Source: Hirudo medicinalis
Lineage: Eukaryota > Annelida > Clitellata > Hirudinida > Hirudinidae
DNA: 64,000 bases
NCBI GenBank assembly: GCA_011800805.1
Contig: MPNW01000321.1
Coordinates: 57,501-121,500 of the forward strand
Direction: 5' to 3'
Part shown: in pieces, positions 50,268 to 61,965 of the stretch
How positions within the stretch are numbered: position 1 is the stretch's first letter
Layout of the letters: each line of letters starts with the position of its first letter
Program-made: the position numbers and the translations under genes
Notes under the pieces: generated by a model
Database searches by the model: none
Told to the model about the DNA's origin: nothing
The model's input: only the letters and a program-made list of their open reading frames with translations

Positions 50268-53200
50268 TATTTATTATTTTTTCAATCAAGTTTTTTATTC
50301 CGCCGTGGCCGGCGAGGCGAAGCCCGTTTCCATGACGACGGTGGGTCAGGTGCTCGTCTTGAATGCAAATCAAACTATCCAGCTGGAATGTCTCTTCAGT
50401 GCCGAAGACTTGGACTTGTTCAGGAACACGGTTGTCTGGAAGAAGATCCAGAAGCATGAACAGGTGTTGATGGGAAAATATTAGGAAAATTATGGAAAAA
50501 ATATGTATTAAATGTTCGATTAAATTTTATTTTGTGTCTTTTAAGGATAAATTTCGGAGGTTTTGATAGACGATAATTGATTAGTAACTGACAATCACAA
50601 ATGCAAAATCGTGTATTTATAAGTCGTTCAATAAATTTTTAAATTAATTTTTAGTTTGTGGAAATATTATTTGTAAAATTTCATATATTTTGAAATCTCA
50701 TGAGATGACCTGATGACAAGCTCCTGGATTTTTCCAGATGGAAATGAATTTCATGGGAAACATCATTCCACCGTTCTTACAAACGAGGAGATTTTCTCTC
50801 ATTTATTCCGCTATTTCTCCCAATTATCACTTCAAATTGGAAATAGCAAGTGAGTTAAATGTAGTAATAAATATTATGGATATTTAAATAAAAAATTATT
50901 ATGATTATGATCATAGTGATTATTATATCAGTAATATTATAATATAATAGTAAATACTATTACTACTATTTAAATAAAAAATTAATTTTTAGCATTAAAT
51001 AAAAAAGTGATGACGCATTTGTTGTAATAATTAGAATGTCATCACGTCGGCGGATCAGTCAAAGATTTTAACATCACTGCCGGTCATCAATCATCTTCAG
51101 AGAATTAATGTTTTTCTTAATTTACAAAATCCACATTTGAGCGACGAGCGAAATTATTATTCCCGACATTTTAGACTTTAAATGAAACAATTCATCATTA
51201 TTTAAACGAATAAATGGAGATAAAAATTCTCGATGTTACATAGACTAACTAGTCTTACAGGAAATCATTGAAAAACAAATAAACAAAAAAAAAACATTAT
51301 TTCAAGATCTCAAGATTACGCTTTCTTATTATCTTAATAAACGCACTTCGATCAAATGATTTATTCCCAGCAAACGACAAAATATCGAAATTTCTTTTAT
51401 CATAAAAAATATCAATTATCCGAAAAAAATTGATTTTCCCCACTTTAAGATCTGACCCATGAGGACAGTGGCAACTACACTTGTCAGGTCTTGGACAGGG
51501 AGTCCTCAGTCCTTGGCAGCACAACGCACTTCCTTTTTGTCAGAGGTGAGATGTTCTGTCAGTCACAGGAAGTAGGCAAACATTTATCTCTTGTTTTGTT
51601 TTGTTTTTCAAGTTTTGTCGACAATTTACTTTCTTCAGTAAAACATTTGATGATAAAACAATTTAGCTGAAACTAATTATAAAAGCAATAGGTAATTACT
51701 TTAAAGAAAAATAGAATTCGTAAAAATATCAGGAAAATATTTTGAAAACATTTCCAGACAACGTCCACACCATCTTCACGATGGGGGAAAATTCCTCGGA
51801 TGTGGAAAGCGTGGAAAAAATTTTCAACTTATCCTCGTCGTCATCAACATCAGCTTTTTCGTTGTCCTTTCAAACCGGGGACACTTCCCTGACCTTCATA
51901 GAGGGTCGACCGAGCACTCTGAGGTGCGTTTCAAGAGGGGGCTACCCTCCCCCACAGCTGTTCATCAGACTTTCTGATAAGGACATCACCCCCTTGTTCC
52001 GAGTGATCGGCAGTGTCTCCATGTTTGGGGAGAAGGTTGGCCATGATTTCCAAAAGATTTCCAGGGGGTTTATTTTATTTAATTAATTAAATTGTCAATA
52101 TCCGATAACATAAATCTCCAATATCATCAATAACTCATAATGCGACAGATAAAAAAAAAACATTTTCGTGTCATTCCCAACTCGTTCAAGAGCGAATTAC
52201 GACCAGGGACTTTGTAAGCGCGAGTTAATTTATTCTCCCTCTCGACCTCTGCATGACCTCCAGGGCTTGAGATTGATGGTTCACAACACGATGCGTTGGA
52301 CGGACAAGATGCTGTTTGGAGAGCAAGACGACGGAAAAGAAGTGAAATGTTCTGCCACCATTTCCGGTCTCATTTCAAAGGCTTCATCTTCAGTCCTGAT
52401 TAACGTTTTGTGTGAGAATCATTATTGGATTAATTTGCTTTTCATTCCAGAGTTCAGTAATGATCAGACTGCAGGCATCAATAAGTTGATGCTGTCTACT
52501 AACTAATACTTCAATTGTGTAACTTGATTATTAAATATCAGTAGATTTAGAAATTAAAATTCATTATTTCAACTATTTTTCATTTTTAAATTTTCATTTT
52601 AAAACGCCGTTTTAATGCTCGTTAAATTGCGTGTTTCTCAGGATCAATTAAATTAATATCCGCAAAAATGCGATCTAATAATTGCGACTGCATTCCTCCT
52701 TTCAACTGTCTCTCACTCAATTCTGTCTCCCTTTCTAAAAACTTCCACTAATCTCTGGTAGACAGTCTGCTGTCTTGACAACCCTTTGAGGAAGATGAAA
52801 TAGCTGGGGTTTTTGTCTTCCGAAAGAAGCAAATATATCTGGAAATGTTTCCCACGTTCGTTATCACAATTGCAATAAATTATTTTTAGTTTTTTCTACT
52901 ACATTTATAAATAGTATGCAATCAAAAATGTATTTAGTAAAATAAATGAATAATTAGATATTGCAATTTTGCAGCACACAGACTGAGGTGATTAAATACA
53001 TATTTATTACTGAGTCGAATCCAGGTGCGTGAGTAAAAAAAATCATGATTTAATTCCTACAATTTGCCTCCGTAACAGACCGACCAATCATAAACTGTTC
53101 TCAATCGTCTGCTTTCATCAACGATCGAAACGTCTTTCTCAAGTGCAGCATTAGATCGAAGCCTGACGTGTCAACCCTCTATTGGACCATAGATTCCCAG

Positions 53201-53521
53201 GGCACTGCCCTTAGGGAAGGACAAGTCGTGTCTGAACTTTGGACCATCGTCACGGTTTAGTATTTAATTGATTTAATAACTAAATTACTAATTTAATAAA
53301 TAGTTAATGTTAAATTTATGATTATTTTTATTATATATTTATTAAGAATGAAATTAAATAAGTTAAAGTTAAGTTATTTCTCATAGGATTTAGGCAAGAG
53401 TCACTTTGAAGCTCAGTTGTTCATAAGGAAAGCAACGTTGGCCTGCTTCAGGGATTACGAACTTGTGACTGAGAATGCCGTTGGGAGGTCTTCAAGGACA
53501 GTGGGCCTCAGGAGGAGTTAG
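49209..53521 (+). CDS. Secreted immunoglobulin-superfamily protein, three Ig domains (393 aa)
   Basis: Eight exons join in phase into 393 codons plus TAG: 49209-49272, 50291-50463, 50738-50849, 51450-51545, 51758-52035, 52264-52411, 53079-53254, 53387-53521. Exon 1 encodes MKSPGKYLVNILGFLMIAED, a plausible signal peptide. Three Ig domains follow, each split over two or more exons: LECLF ... SGNYTCQV; LRCVSRGGYPPP ... VKCSAT; FLKCSIRSKPDVSTLYWTI ... LACFRDYELVTENAVG. The second domain is preceded by a Ser-rich stretch. With this stop there is no membrane helix or GPI signal, so it is predicted to be secreted, perhaps as a ligand, decoy or matrix/adhesion protein. The final codons could instead splice from A|GTTAGT into an exon at 53811. 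Exon 2 is duplicated next to a single N, which I treat as an assembly error. Confidence 0.8.
49500..49860. other. GC-richer complex segment in intron 1 of Ig gene
   Basis: Within a very AT-rich intron, about 49530-49855 has high complexity and many CpG (GTCCGCCGTACACCTCG and similar). No coding frame with splice signals is convincing. It could be an enhancer-like element or a non-coding exon. Confidence 0.35.
49980..50350. repeat. Assembly-type direct duplication around a single N
   Basis: 49980-50165 and 50167-50350 are the same sequence apart from the length and phase of an ATT tract, with one N at 50166 between them. The unit includes the first 60 bp of Ig-gene exon 2. Both copies begin GCAAAAATTATCGAAACATT and end GACGACGGTGGGTCAGG. 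This is typical of two contig ends that overlap but were not merged. Confidence 0.9.
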
Positions 53522-53810
53522 TTTTGTTCGATCCTTTGATATTTGATACCTTTTATTAGAAAGTTGATGTGAAGAAGTGGTCAGACATTCATTTGAACTC
53601 TGTAAGGTTACGGGTTCAAGCCTTCACGTTCATCAATTATTTTCATTAAATAAATTCAACAAATATGTGACAAAATATTTTATAAGTATTTTAAAGAAAC
53701 AAATTTTTTCCCTCGTCATCAATTACTTAAACAACAACAACAACAAGCAACTCGTGCTGTTTGATTACGATCATCAATCATCAATCGAACTCTTGGCATG
53801 ATTCTAGAAG

Positions 53811-54073
53811 AAAACGAAGCCCTGGAAGAAGACTGGAAAAGACACCAGAGGGAGCACAGTCTCTCCGGGCACCCTTCTCTTCATGACCTAGGTCCTCAGT
53901 ACAAGCACCAAAGTCATAGACGCCACAGTCAGGCTCCAGAACTGAAATTCATCCAACAATTGGAAAGGATGCCAAATGAACAAGAAACAAACGGATTTTC
54001 ATTTCAGCTGGAAATTACGAGAGGATGTTTATGCACAATTTGGGTCTGCTGTTTCGTGTGGACTAACATGTGA
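53811..54073 (+). other. Candidate alternative last exon of the Ig gene
   Basis: An open frame of about 87 codons follows the acceptor-like CTAGAAG and stops at TGA (54073). If the Ig gene spliced from AGGAGGA|GTTAGT (donor at 53518) into 53811, the phases fit (1 plus 2 bases). It would replace the last Ser with a basic, His/Gln/Glu-rich tail (for example EEDWKRHQREHSLSG), ending in a Cys/Trp-rich hydrophobic stretch, GCLCTIWVCCFVW. That stretch is too short to be sure of a membrane anchor. Splicing here is speculative. Confidence 0.3.
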
Positions 54074-54091
54074 AGACTTCCATGTTGATTT

Positions 54092-54235
54092 TCCACCCGT
54101 GTAACGGGTGTCATCTGGGGAATTAATTATTAAAAATTAAAAATGTAAATGAAAACATCTAAATAAATACAAGTTTATTTTTTGTTTACAAATTTATTTC
54201 TCGGGAAAATAGATTTGATCGAGTTAAAATACTAA
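54092..54235 (+). repeat. Dispersed repeat, member 1
   Basis: CGGGTGTCATCTGGGGAATT and, further on, TTATTTCTCGGGAAAATAGA then TTTGATCGAGTTAAAATACT match the segment at 58970-59105 in the same order and orientation. It has no coding content. It starts about 20 bp after the end of the candidate last exon. Confidence 0.65.
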
Positions 54236-54916
54236 ATAAAATTCTGGCGTATACCTCGATTCAAGGAATGATATGACAATGGGGCTTTGAATGAAGTCAA
54301 TGTGGCCATCGTTGATGTATCAGGTTGAGAAATTAAGATCTTTTGTGTTCTTTTGTTTTTTTATTCAATCATAATCATAATTTAATCATAACGAATCAAT
54401 CAGTTAGTTGGTCGTTCGATAACTTTAAAAAAGTAATTATCGACATTTGCCTCCAAAACCTCGCCGCATGATATCATTTGTTTAATGGAACCAACAATGT
54501 ATGCATTTTTTAAGTGGTCGACCATTTATTTCATAATTTATACAGGTGAATGCTAAACAATTTTCGTTGACAAAAACAGCATTTTTTCACCTATTATTAG
54601 TGAATTTAAGAGAGAAACATGTTTAGACAATTTCAAATGTAAAAGATTTATTTACGAATGTTTTTGAAGTTAATTTTTAAATATTCTTTTAAATGACAAA
54701 CCTAATGAAATCTCATGTTATTATCATAAACCTTGTTTACGTTTTATTCATCAGTTCGTATTTCTTCGTGGCATGCAAAACAAACTCAATGAAACTCTGT
54801 TATCGAATTTATTTCATCAAAATAAACGGTGATCTTCAATTTTATAAACATAAAATAAAATAAAAATTTTCAATATTATTAGTTATTATTATATTATTTT
54901 TCAATATTATTAGTGT

Positions 54917-57400
54917 TCAATTTAAACCATCGTAACGATATTTTCGATACCACTTTGTCAACGGTACTCCTGCAAAAACTAAACCATTGAGCAAACAGAC
55001 AGCGGCCACAGCATAAAACACATCATCGTATGAATTTGTGAAATCGTAAACAACCCCAGAGATCAAAGGTCCCATTAAGGCACCTATTCCACAAAATGAA
55101 CAGGAAATTGTCCAGGCCTCGTTTAAGTCCATATCCATGGCTTCTCCCGAACCGGGATAAATAAATGTGAACGAAAGAGCTCCAAAAATTCCGATCACTT
55201 AAAAAGAAATGAACTATATTTTTATTATTTTTTCTAAAAAAGTTAACTATTTTTCTAACCAACCTGCAGAAAAACTTAGGATAGTAGCATAGGATGGATT
55301 AGCTGACGGCCAAATGACAAACAGTAATGCCCAAGCCGTAGAAGAAACAATGTTCACGTACACTAGGTTGCCTTTCAATTTTCTTCCCATAAACGGTACA
55401 ACAACGTAAATCAACAACTCAAAGACCCCCATCATCACTAAGGACATGCTTGACTCCATTTTTTGAAATCCCCTTTCTTCCATATAATGAGGCTTGTAAT
55501 GTTGGAGGGGCATTTTAAGAATAAAGACAACCAAATACAACCAAAAATATATTAAAATATAACAAGATTAATTAGGCAGATTAATATTCGAAAGAATAGC
55601 ACAGCTACATAAATAGTTACATAGATTAGTATCAGTAATGATTATGATTTGATGAGATGGATTTACCAAGTTGTTCACTGCCACCAATTGACTCGCAAAT
55701 ATCAGCGCCATTCCAGTGACCCAGAAAATTCTTTCTGGTCTTCGGAAAACATCCATGCAATAGCGACACGAGCAGCTGGCTTGGCTGGAATGTTTGAGAT
55801 TTTTAGACGAATTAAAATTTTATTTCATGATCAAAATGATTACCTTTTAACCTCTTTTTTAAAGTCTTCAAAATTTGGTTTCTGAAAAACGTTTTGAAAT
55901 AATTAAAAATAGCTCAGCTTCTCTCAAAGACTTTTAGTGTCATATTTTTGTAGACATTATTGAGGATAAAAATAAATTGCTTATGTCATTAATTCGTTGG
56001 TAATTAACCTCTAAAAGCAGTAAAAGGCTGCAGACGAATCCAACAATAAAGGACTTGGCTCCAGCAATTCTCATCGACCATCTCCAGTTAACAGTGTTAA
56101 TGAGCCAAGCATAAATCGGTGAGAATACTAACAAACCTTCACAAATCATTTTTGTAGTTTTGTATTAAACTTGTTTATTAATTTTATTTTAACAATATTT
56201 GAAAATTAAGATTAAAAAACTCGTTAATCATTAAAAATTTGACATTTCTTTAATATCGACATCCTATGGCGTCTTCATTTTCTTCCATGACTGCTTTATT
56301 TTTACTGATAAGTTCATATTCCATTCAAAAATTATAACAAACTTTAAAAAAATCAAATGTTCAGAATCTTAAGTCATGTTAAATGCCAGTCTTTATGAAA
56401 GTTTCACAGTCATTATCATAACTTTTGCACTTTAATTACGTGATCTCTTATTTTGTTTGCATATTTTTTGTTAGCACATCGTCTTTATTTTTTCAATATA
56501 GATTACATACTATTATATATTTTGTTATATTATATTATTATATTATATTATATTATTATATTACATTATTATATTATATTACTAATACATAGTGAACCTA
56601 TTGAACCTTTATTTTTATTGTTGCCTATGTTATGGCGTCGTTATGGTCCAATTATTTAACAAGAGCAGGACATTTTGAACTCTTCGAAAAATTGATAAAT
56701 TTGTAAAGACAATCTGTAGCTTTTTACCTGCTGGAAATGCACTTTGATAAATACTTGTTGCGAATTCATGGTACTCGTGGCTTTTAGGGAAAAATTCGCC
56801 GAGAATCAGTGAAGCTGCCATCATCGTGAAGCAGGATCCAATTCCAAACATTATTCCAAAAGTGAGGAATAACCAAGGAGTGTGGGTCACAAATGACGAG
56901 CTCAGACAAGCTCCAGTTTGCAACAAGGTTCCTATCATCGAACTGATCATGTGGCCTTTTTTCGGATATTTTGTGATGATTAGAGATGGCAGTGGAGAAA
57001 ATGAGAATGAAAGGCAAGTAACAGTTACTGAAATCCAATCTGAAAATAACAAACAACCGATACCAATCTATATAATTATTGGTCAAGAATGATTTCCTAC
57101 AGGTTCATTCATACTTAATACATTCTTAGTACATGTATTTCAATTTTTTTTAAATATATAATTTATTAAATAATTCATTTTTCAAAAAATTCCAAATTCA
57201 AAATGCTTACTTAATTCAGCCATTGGCGATTGGTAGAGTCTCCTGTACTCTGCAATGTACAGACCAAAGGTATAGTTTATACCACTCCTCACGAAGTTTA
57301 TGAGAATACTGACGACGCAAATTATCCACCCATTTCTGTTGTCGGTCAGGATTTGTAGAAATCCTTTTTTGTCGCTTGTATGTGCTTCCTCACTATTCAT
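54917..57400 (-). CDS. SLC16-like MFS transporter, inverted recent duplicate of copy 1
   Basis: Seven exons join in phase into 431 codons plus TGA: 57211-57400, 56728-57039, 56009-56136, 55844-55881, 55667-55784, 55264-55492, 54917-55197. Every exon has the same length as in the plus-strand copy at 40420-43195, and the proteins differ at only a small share of residues (for example KRSQASCSCRYC versus KRSQASCSCRYC unchanged, AHTSDKKGF versus AHKNDKKGF, NTVNWRW versus DTVNWRW). Intron sequence is also conserved, so this is a DNA-level segmental duplication and not a retrocopy. Intron 1 is 171 bp here against 461 bp in copy 1. Structure and expected role are as for copy 1: a 12-helix plasma-membrane carrier, substrate unknown. 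No disabling change is seen. Confidence 0.9.
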
Positions 57401-58839
57401 ATCTCTTACTGGCGTTGAATCTACTTGGCAACTTAATTTGCAGGTTCTTTGGACGGGGTTGGATTGATTAGATTAATATTCCGATATTTATAAAAGGTTG
57501 ATTTTGGAACTGCTGTTGCAGTTGCAGCAGATGCGGATGGACATTCTAGGTGTGATATCGTACTTAACATTCGCGACAAGGAAACAATAACAAAAGCAGC
57601 AATATCGTGAAGAAAACAACTAAAACATCACACATTTTTAGTCGATGAGTTTTAGAATTTTTTATTTTATTTTAGTTATATTAAGACATAAATGGTCGCG
57701 GGCTGAAAATAGTAATCCTTTCCTTTGTACAGTTTTCAATAGAAATATTCTACTTAGTCACGGTAAATAAGACATTAATATGTCGCCAATTAAAGAAAAC
57801 ATTACGGCTATCACGCTACATCCATACCAATCGAAAAACAAAAACATGGTCGATTCGATCCAGATCAATCAAATTTTAATATCATAACAAACTATTTGCG
57901 GAGTCCAAGGCCTCGTTGTGAATGCTTCTTGCAGAACTTTTAATTTGTAATTGAAGCAGTTGCTGACTAATTTTTATCCTAATCTTTCATAACGGTTTCT
58001 CTTCTGTCTTGGATTTAGGCATGGTCAGAATGTACCTCTGCACCCAACTACCAAAAAAATTCAAATTTCATTTCAGAGTGAATAATACAGATTTATGCTG
58101 TCGCAAATTTCAAGATAATCTCACAATACTAAGCTATAACTTATAGTCTTGAAGTCCTGTTTGGACACACGCCATATGTCTATGCTATAATCAAACACGG
58201 ATTCGTTATTAGTATTATGTTTTGCATTGTCATTGTGTTAATGTTGACCCAGCCTACAACTAAATAAAGTCTTCTGCATTGAAGTTAGAGTGTTAAAAAA
58301 ATCAAACTTTACCTGCTTTCATCTTCGCAAATTCGGTTACCAGGTCCTCAAAGTTTAAGATAAATTAAAGAATGTTTATATTCATCCGAACTAAGTGAGG
58401 CAGCCGATCACAGCACATCGATATATGAATTCTGTTCTTTATGAGTTTCTTCTGTGAGAGCGAACGTTTCACACTACACTTGCTGACCCTCAGCACCGGA
58501 TAGAAGCGGAGTGCTATCTCCACGAAAGTGATCCCTAAACTCGTTTCTGTAGAATCCACCCATACGAGCAAGTTCACCTAAGTGAACTTTGAAGTGCTTC
58601 GGTTCTTTTCATGTTTATGGCACAAAAGAGCTTTCCGCAAAATTGTTCTCACGACATTTTTCATTTCTCCTCTTTCCAAATACAAATGAATGTTAATTAT
58701 TCTTACCGCTCTTCTAAATTTTCCGGTGTGGAAAACTCTTTAATTCATAATTTAAAAGTTCATTAAATAATAAAATTAATATAATTTTTTGAAACCAATC
58801 ATATCAAAGGTTGTTTAGTTTTGTTACTTTGTAATGCTT

Positions 58840-58975
58840 TGTGGCGGACGAAGTAAAAGTATTTCCGAAAATCTTGCTTCGTTACAAGTAAAAGTACTGA
58901 AAATTTTCCGTACTTCGTTACAAGTAAAAAGTACTCCGATTGTTCTTAAGTAAAGTAACGCGTTACAACACTGTA
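58840..58975. repeat. AAGTAAAAGTACT-type repeat
   Basis: Three internal copies of a CGTTACAAGTAAAAGTACT-like unit (about 58847-58900, 58913-58940 and, diverged, 58940-58970), ending in GTAAAGTAACGCGTTACAAC. The text contains short self-complementary words (AGTACT, GTAACGCGTTAC), so parts can fold. It looks like the end of an interspersed repeat; class not assigned. Confidence 0.5.
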
Positions 58976-59105
58976 ACTGGTAACCGGTGACATCTGGGGA
59001 ATTAAGAAATAAAATCAAAAAGGTGTATTTAATATAAATTAATATATTTATTACTTACAAAGCTATTTTTCGAGAGAAAGGTTTAATCGAGTTAAAATAC
59101 TAACA
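58970..59105 (+). repeat. Dispersed repeat, member 2
   Basis: It matches 54092-54235: GGTGACATCTGGGGAATTAA, then TATTTTTCGAGAGAAAGGTT and TAATCGAGTTAAAATACTAA. Same orientation. Confidence 0.65.
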
Positions 59106-60344
59106 TTCCTGACGATTTCTTCTATTTAAATAACAAAGAAAAAGATAAGAAAATAACACGCTTCCAATGAAAAAAAGCAAACTTCGTTAATAATCAGCAG
59201 TAAAATTTTTCGTTTGATTTAAATAAATCTTAAATTGGTTAATACTCCTCCTTTCTCTGTTAACCCTAAGTTAATCCTTTCTCTAATAACCCTCTGTTAT
59301 TACCTAATTAATTACAGTATCTTTATTACTATTATTATCGTCATCATGTGAGCAATCATTGTTATTGCTGTTATTCTAGCTGAGCAGCGTACGATGCATC
59401 GATAAAGGAAATTGCTGCGAGCAGCTTGTGTAGTAGGTAACGTCATCTATAAGCTGACTACTGAGCGTACAGAAGACCTACACTTACAGACAGGTAGCTA
59501 GAAAATTCAGGTGAGACTCTCTCGGTGTTTTGAAGTTTTTGCGAAGTCTCGTGTGCCATCGAATAACTGCCGGATTGCTCTGATTTTCTCGTGATACGTT
59601 TTGTAGTTTGACTTTTTTCTCTTTAAGATTTGTTTGTTTTACTGGAGGTGGGTGCATTTTCTGTGACAATTTACTGGAATTTAAGAATATTTTTTAAAGG
59701 AAAATTTTATGAGTTTGAAAATTTACTTGAAATAATTTCATAGAAATAAATCGCTTGTTTGGACTCTGTGATGCTTTCCAAGCGTCGACGGAGAAGATTT
59801 CATGGAATAGGAGAACTTTGTTTGTCCAGTCGAATGCAATGTTTGAACAAATCTTAAAGAAATGTTTGCAGTCGGAAATGGCCAAACTTTGCGCCTTAGC
59901 TAAAAGAACCTAAGAAATTAAGAACAGAACCAAATAAATTGATTTTTTAGTTAATTCACATTCATTTTATTACAAAAAATGCGACAATTTAGAAGACATT
60001 ACATGGAATTTTTTTTTTATTCATTTTTAGATGTAAATATAAATTATTTGTAAATTATGCATTGATTAGCAACAACACTGCTGTTAAATTGACATTCCTG
60101 CACGAACCATTCCTGCCCACTGTTTTAGCAGGAGATGACTTTAGATAAATTTGCAATTCAAATTAACTCTGACTCATGATTGACTGTTGGCAACTTGAGA
60201 TGCCTTTGTAAAGTCAACAACTCAACAACGTTTGTCAATGTGTGACTGATGGTGGAACAATGTCATTGAAAACGAGAAATGTGATTCGAAATGAAATTGT
60301 GATTGGTAAATCGATTAAACCAAATTAGAACATATTAGAACATT

Positions 60345-60425
60345 ATCAACATCATCACCATCGCTCTCATCATTACCAATATGATCATCGTCATCATCAT
60401 CATCATCAGCAGCAGCAACAACAAC
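60345..60425. repeat. ATC/CAT microsatellite
   Basis: Imperfect ATC/CAT trinucleotides followed by CAGCAGCAGCAACAACAAC. The Asp-rich minus-strand frame here is an artefact. Confidence 0.8.
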
Positions 60426-61319
60426 ATCAAGAAAGTGACGATGCACACCCACTTCATCACCAAACTCCATCACCAGCGAAGGAAACACGTGATGAGGCAT
60501 CTGTTGCCCTCGGGCGATTGCAAGTTGAAAGCCAGCCATCCAAAACAATCCACTGGTGAATGACGTCATAGGAAGCAGGATTTTGTAAACAAAGAAACCA
60601 GCTGTTGAGGAAATAGTTCATCGTCGCAATTATCGCCGTCGACCAGCAATTTATTTGATTGGTGCTTGGTGCTGTGTGCTGGTGCGTCGTACAGAAAGAA
60701 AAAATAGTGGAAGTTGTTGGGATTGTAAATGCTCTGAAAGATGTTAAGAAATGTTTGGAATGACATTTAAAACTAAAATTTAAAAATAAAAACACAAAAA
60801 GAATTCGATTATAATGAAATAAACGCCAGTTGCTATGATAAACGAAATTTAAAATGACTTAAAAGACAATCCACGATGTTATTCCATTGATGTAGACTCC
60901 TGACGGTTTTGTAGTTGATGATATTGATTTTGTTGCTGATGTGGAGAGATCGATGTCGCGCATATCCAATGAACTGCCTGATTGGAAAACAGTTTTCATC
61001 TCATCATCAGTCGATCGTCACTTCCTTTTTCCATGTCTGCGATTGTGATGATGATGTCAATCATTAATCCATGTTCGTAGTCACTATTTGATCAGATATC
61101 ATTCCACAACATTGGATATGCAATGCACTGCAATTATAACATTTAAACACATCTCCAATGACCTTTAAGTCTGGTCGTACACTTCCTTGGAGGTTAATTA
61201 TATTTTAATGTTAAATATTTTCTCCTCACTTTCATCCATATCTCTCCTATCGCGCACGTCCTTAATGATCAACTCTCCCTTTGTTGAGTGCCATACATAA
61301 GTTCGACGTCGGCCAATCA

Positions 61320-61617
61320 GGTCCTTGGTAATTCCTAGGTCATGGTACAACCTGGGAGGTTTATTCATAGCAAACATCAGACACTGAGATCACTTTCGGT
61401 TCTTCTGGGTGGGTGAGAGGTTTGAAGATATCACTAAATATAGGCCAACTAGTCCAAGCCGACTGTTACTCGTCAATTGCTGCAGATCAACTACTGTAGA
61501 TTAAAGTAATTTAGGTCAAAGAAATGAACTCTATTGATTTGTTAATTTAAATGTTACGACTTTGTTTCAGTTCGTCCTTTGTTTTGAAGTGGATCTGATA
61601 AGAAAGCAGTCTTGAAA
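61320..61617 (+). promoter_or_regulatory. Likely 5' UTR exon and intron of the small gene that follows
   Basis: A plausible untranslated exon ends at TTCTTCTGG with donor GTGGGT at about 61408, and a good acceptor, GACTTTGTTTCAG, ends at 61570, 47 bp before the ATG. The transcription start is not clear; ATCAGACACTGAGATC near 61375 is initiator-like. All inferred. Confidence 0.4.
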
Positions 61618-61965
61618 ATGGCTCAGCACTATGACGGATTCGCTACCATGTACATGCGCATGCCAATGTCTTCTTCCACTCTTCCGGTCCTTGGATCATG
61701 CACCGTCGACGACAAGAGAATCACCTTGAAATTCCCCTTCACCGGAATTGAATTCGATCTGCCAGGGTCGCCCACAGACTCCAAGCACAACGACTTTGAC
61801 TTCAAAATCAGGGGAGCACGGGGCGACATGACGATGACGATCGGCTACGTTGACGAACTCAAGGCCTACACCGGCGTTGGGAAACAAGAGGACGATGACA
61901 TGCCTGTACTGACCTTTTGTTTTTACCCTCCAGAGAGTCCACTTTCTCGTCTGCCCAGGCTCTGA
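61618..61965 (+). CDS. Unrecognised 115-residue protein, single coding exon
   Basis: An uninterrupted frame of 115 codons plus TGA with a strong start context (GAAAATGGCT). Codon use is clearly GC-richer than other genes here (many C-ending codons, for example TTCGACTTCAAAATC-type text), which suggests high expression. The protein starts MAQHYDGFATMYMRMPMSSS, has an alternating hydrophobic middle (ITLKFPFTGIEFDLPGS, DMTMTIGYVDELKAYTG) that looks beta-rich, and ends with a Pro-rich tail (CFYPPESPLSRLPRL). There is no signal peptide, membrane helix or Cys pattern (two Cys only). AATAAA lies at 62380-62385. I recognise no family; a small cytosolic beta-sandwich protein is one guess. Confidence 0.75.
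   Translation: MAQHYDGFATMYMRMPMSSSTLPVLGSCTVDDKRITLKFPFTGIEFDLPGSPTDSKHNDFDFKIRGARGDMTMTIGYVDELKAYTGVGKQEDDDMPVLTFCFYPPESPLSRLPRL

Larger units (their letters stand above)
57401..61320. other. Gene-poor intergenic region
   Basis: No gene is supported over almost 4 kb. It contains an unusual AAGTA-rich block at 58840-58975, the second member of a dispersed repeat at 58970-59105 and a CAT/CAG microsatellite at 60345-60425. Open frames at 58365-58577, 59484-59885 and 60457-60795 have no recognisable content. Confidence 0.5.

Noticed and set aside
56826..57092. Plus-strand 88-codon frame (and its mirror at 41018-41284)
   Set aside because: It is antisense to exon 2 of the transporter genes; it is seen twice only because the locus is duplicated.
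60315..60569. Asp-rich minus-strand frame
   Set aside because: Generated by the ATC/CAT microsatellite.
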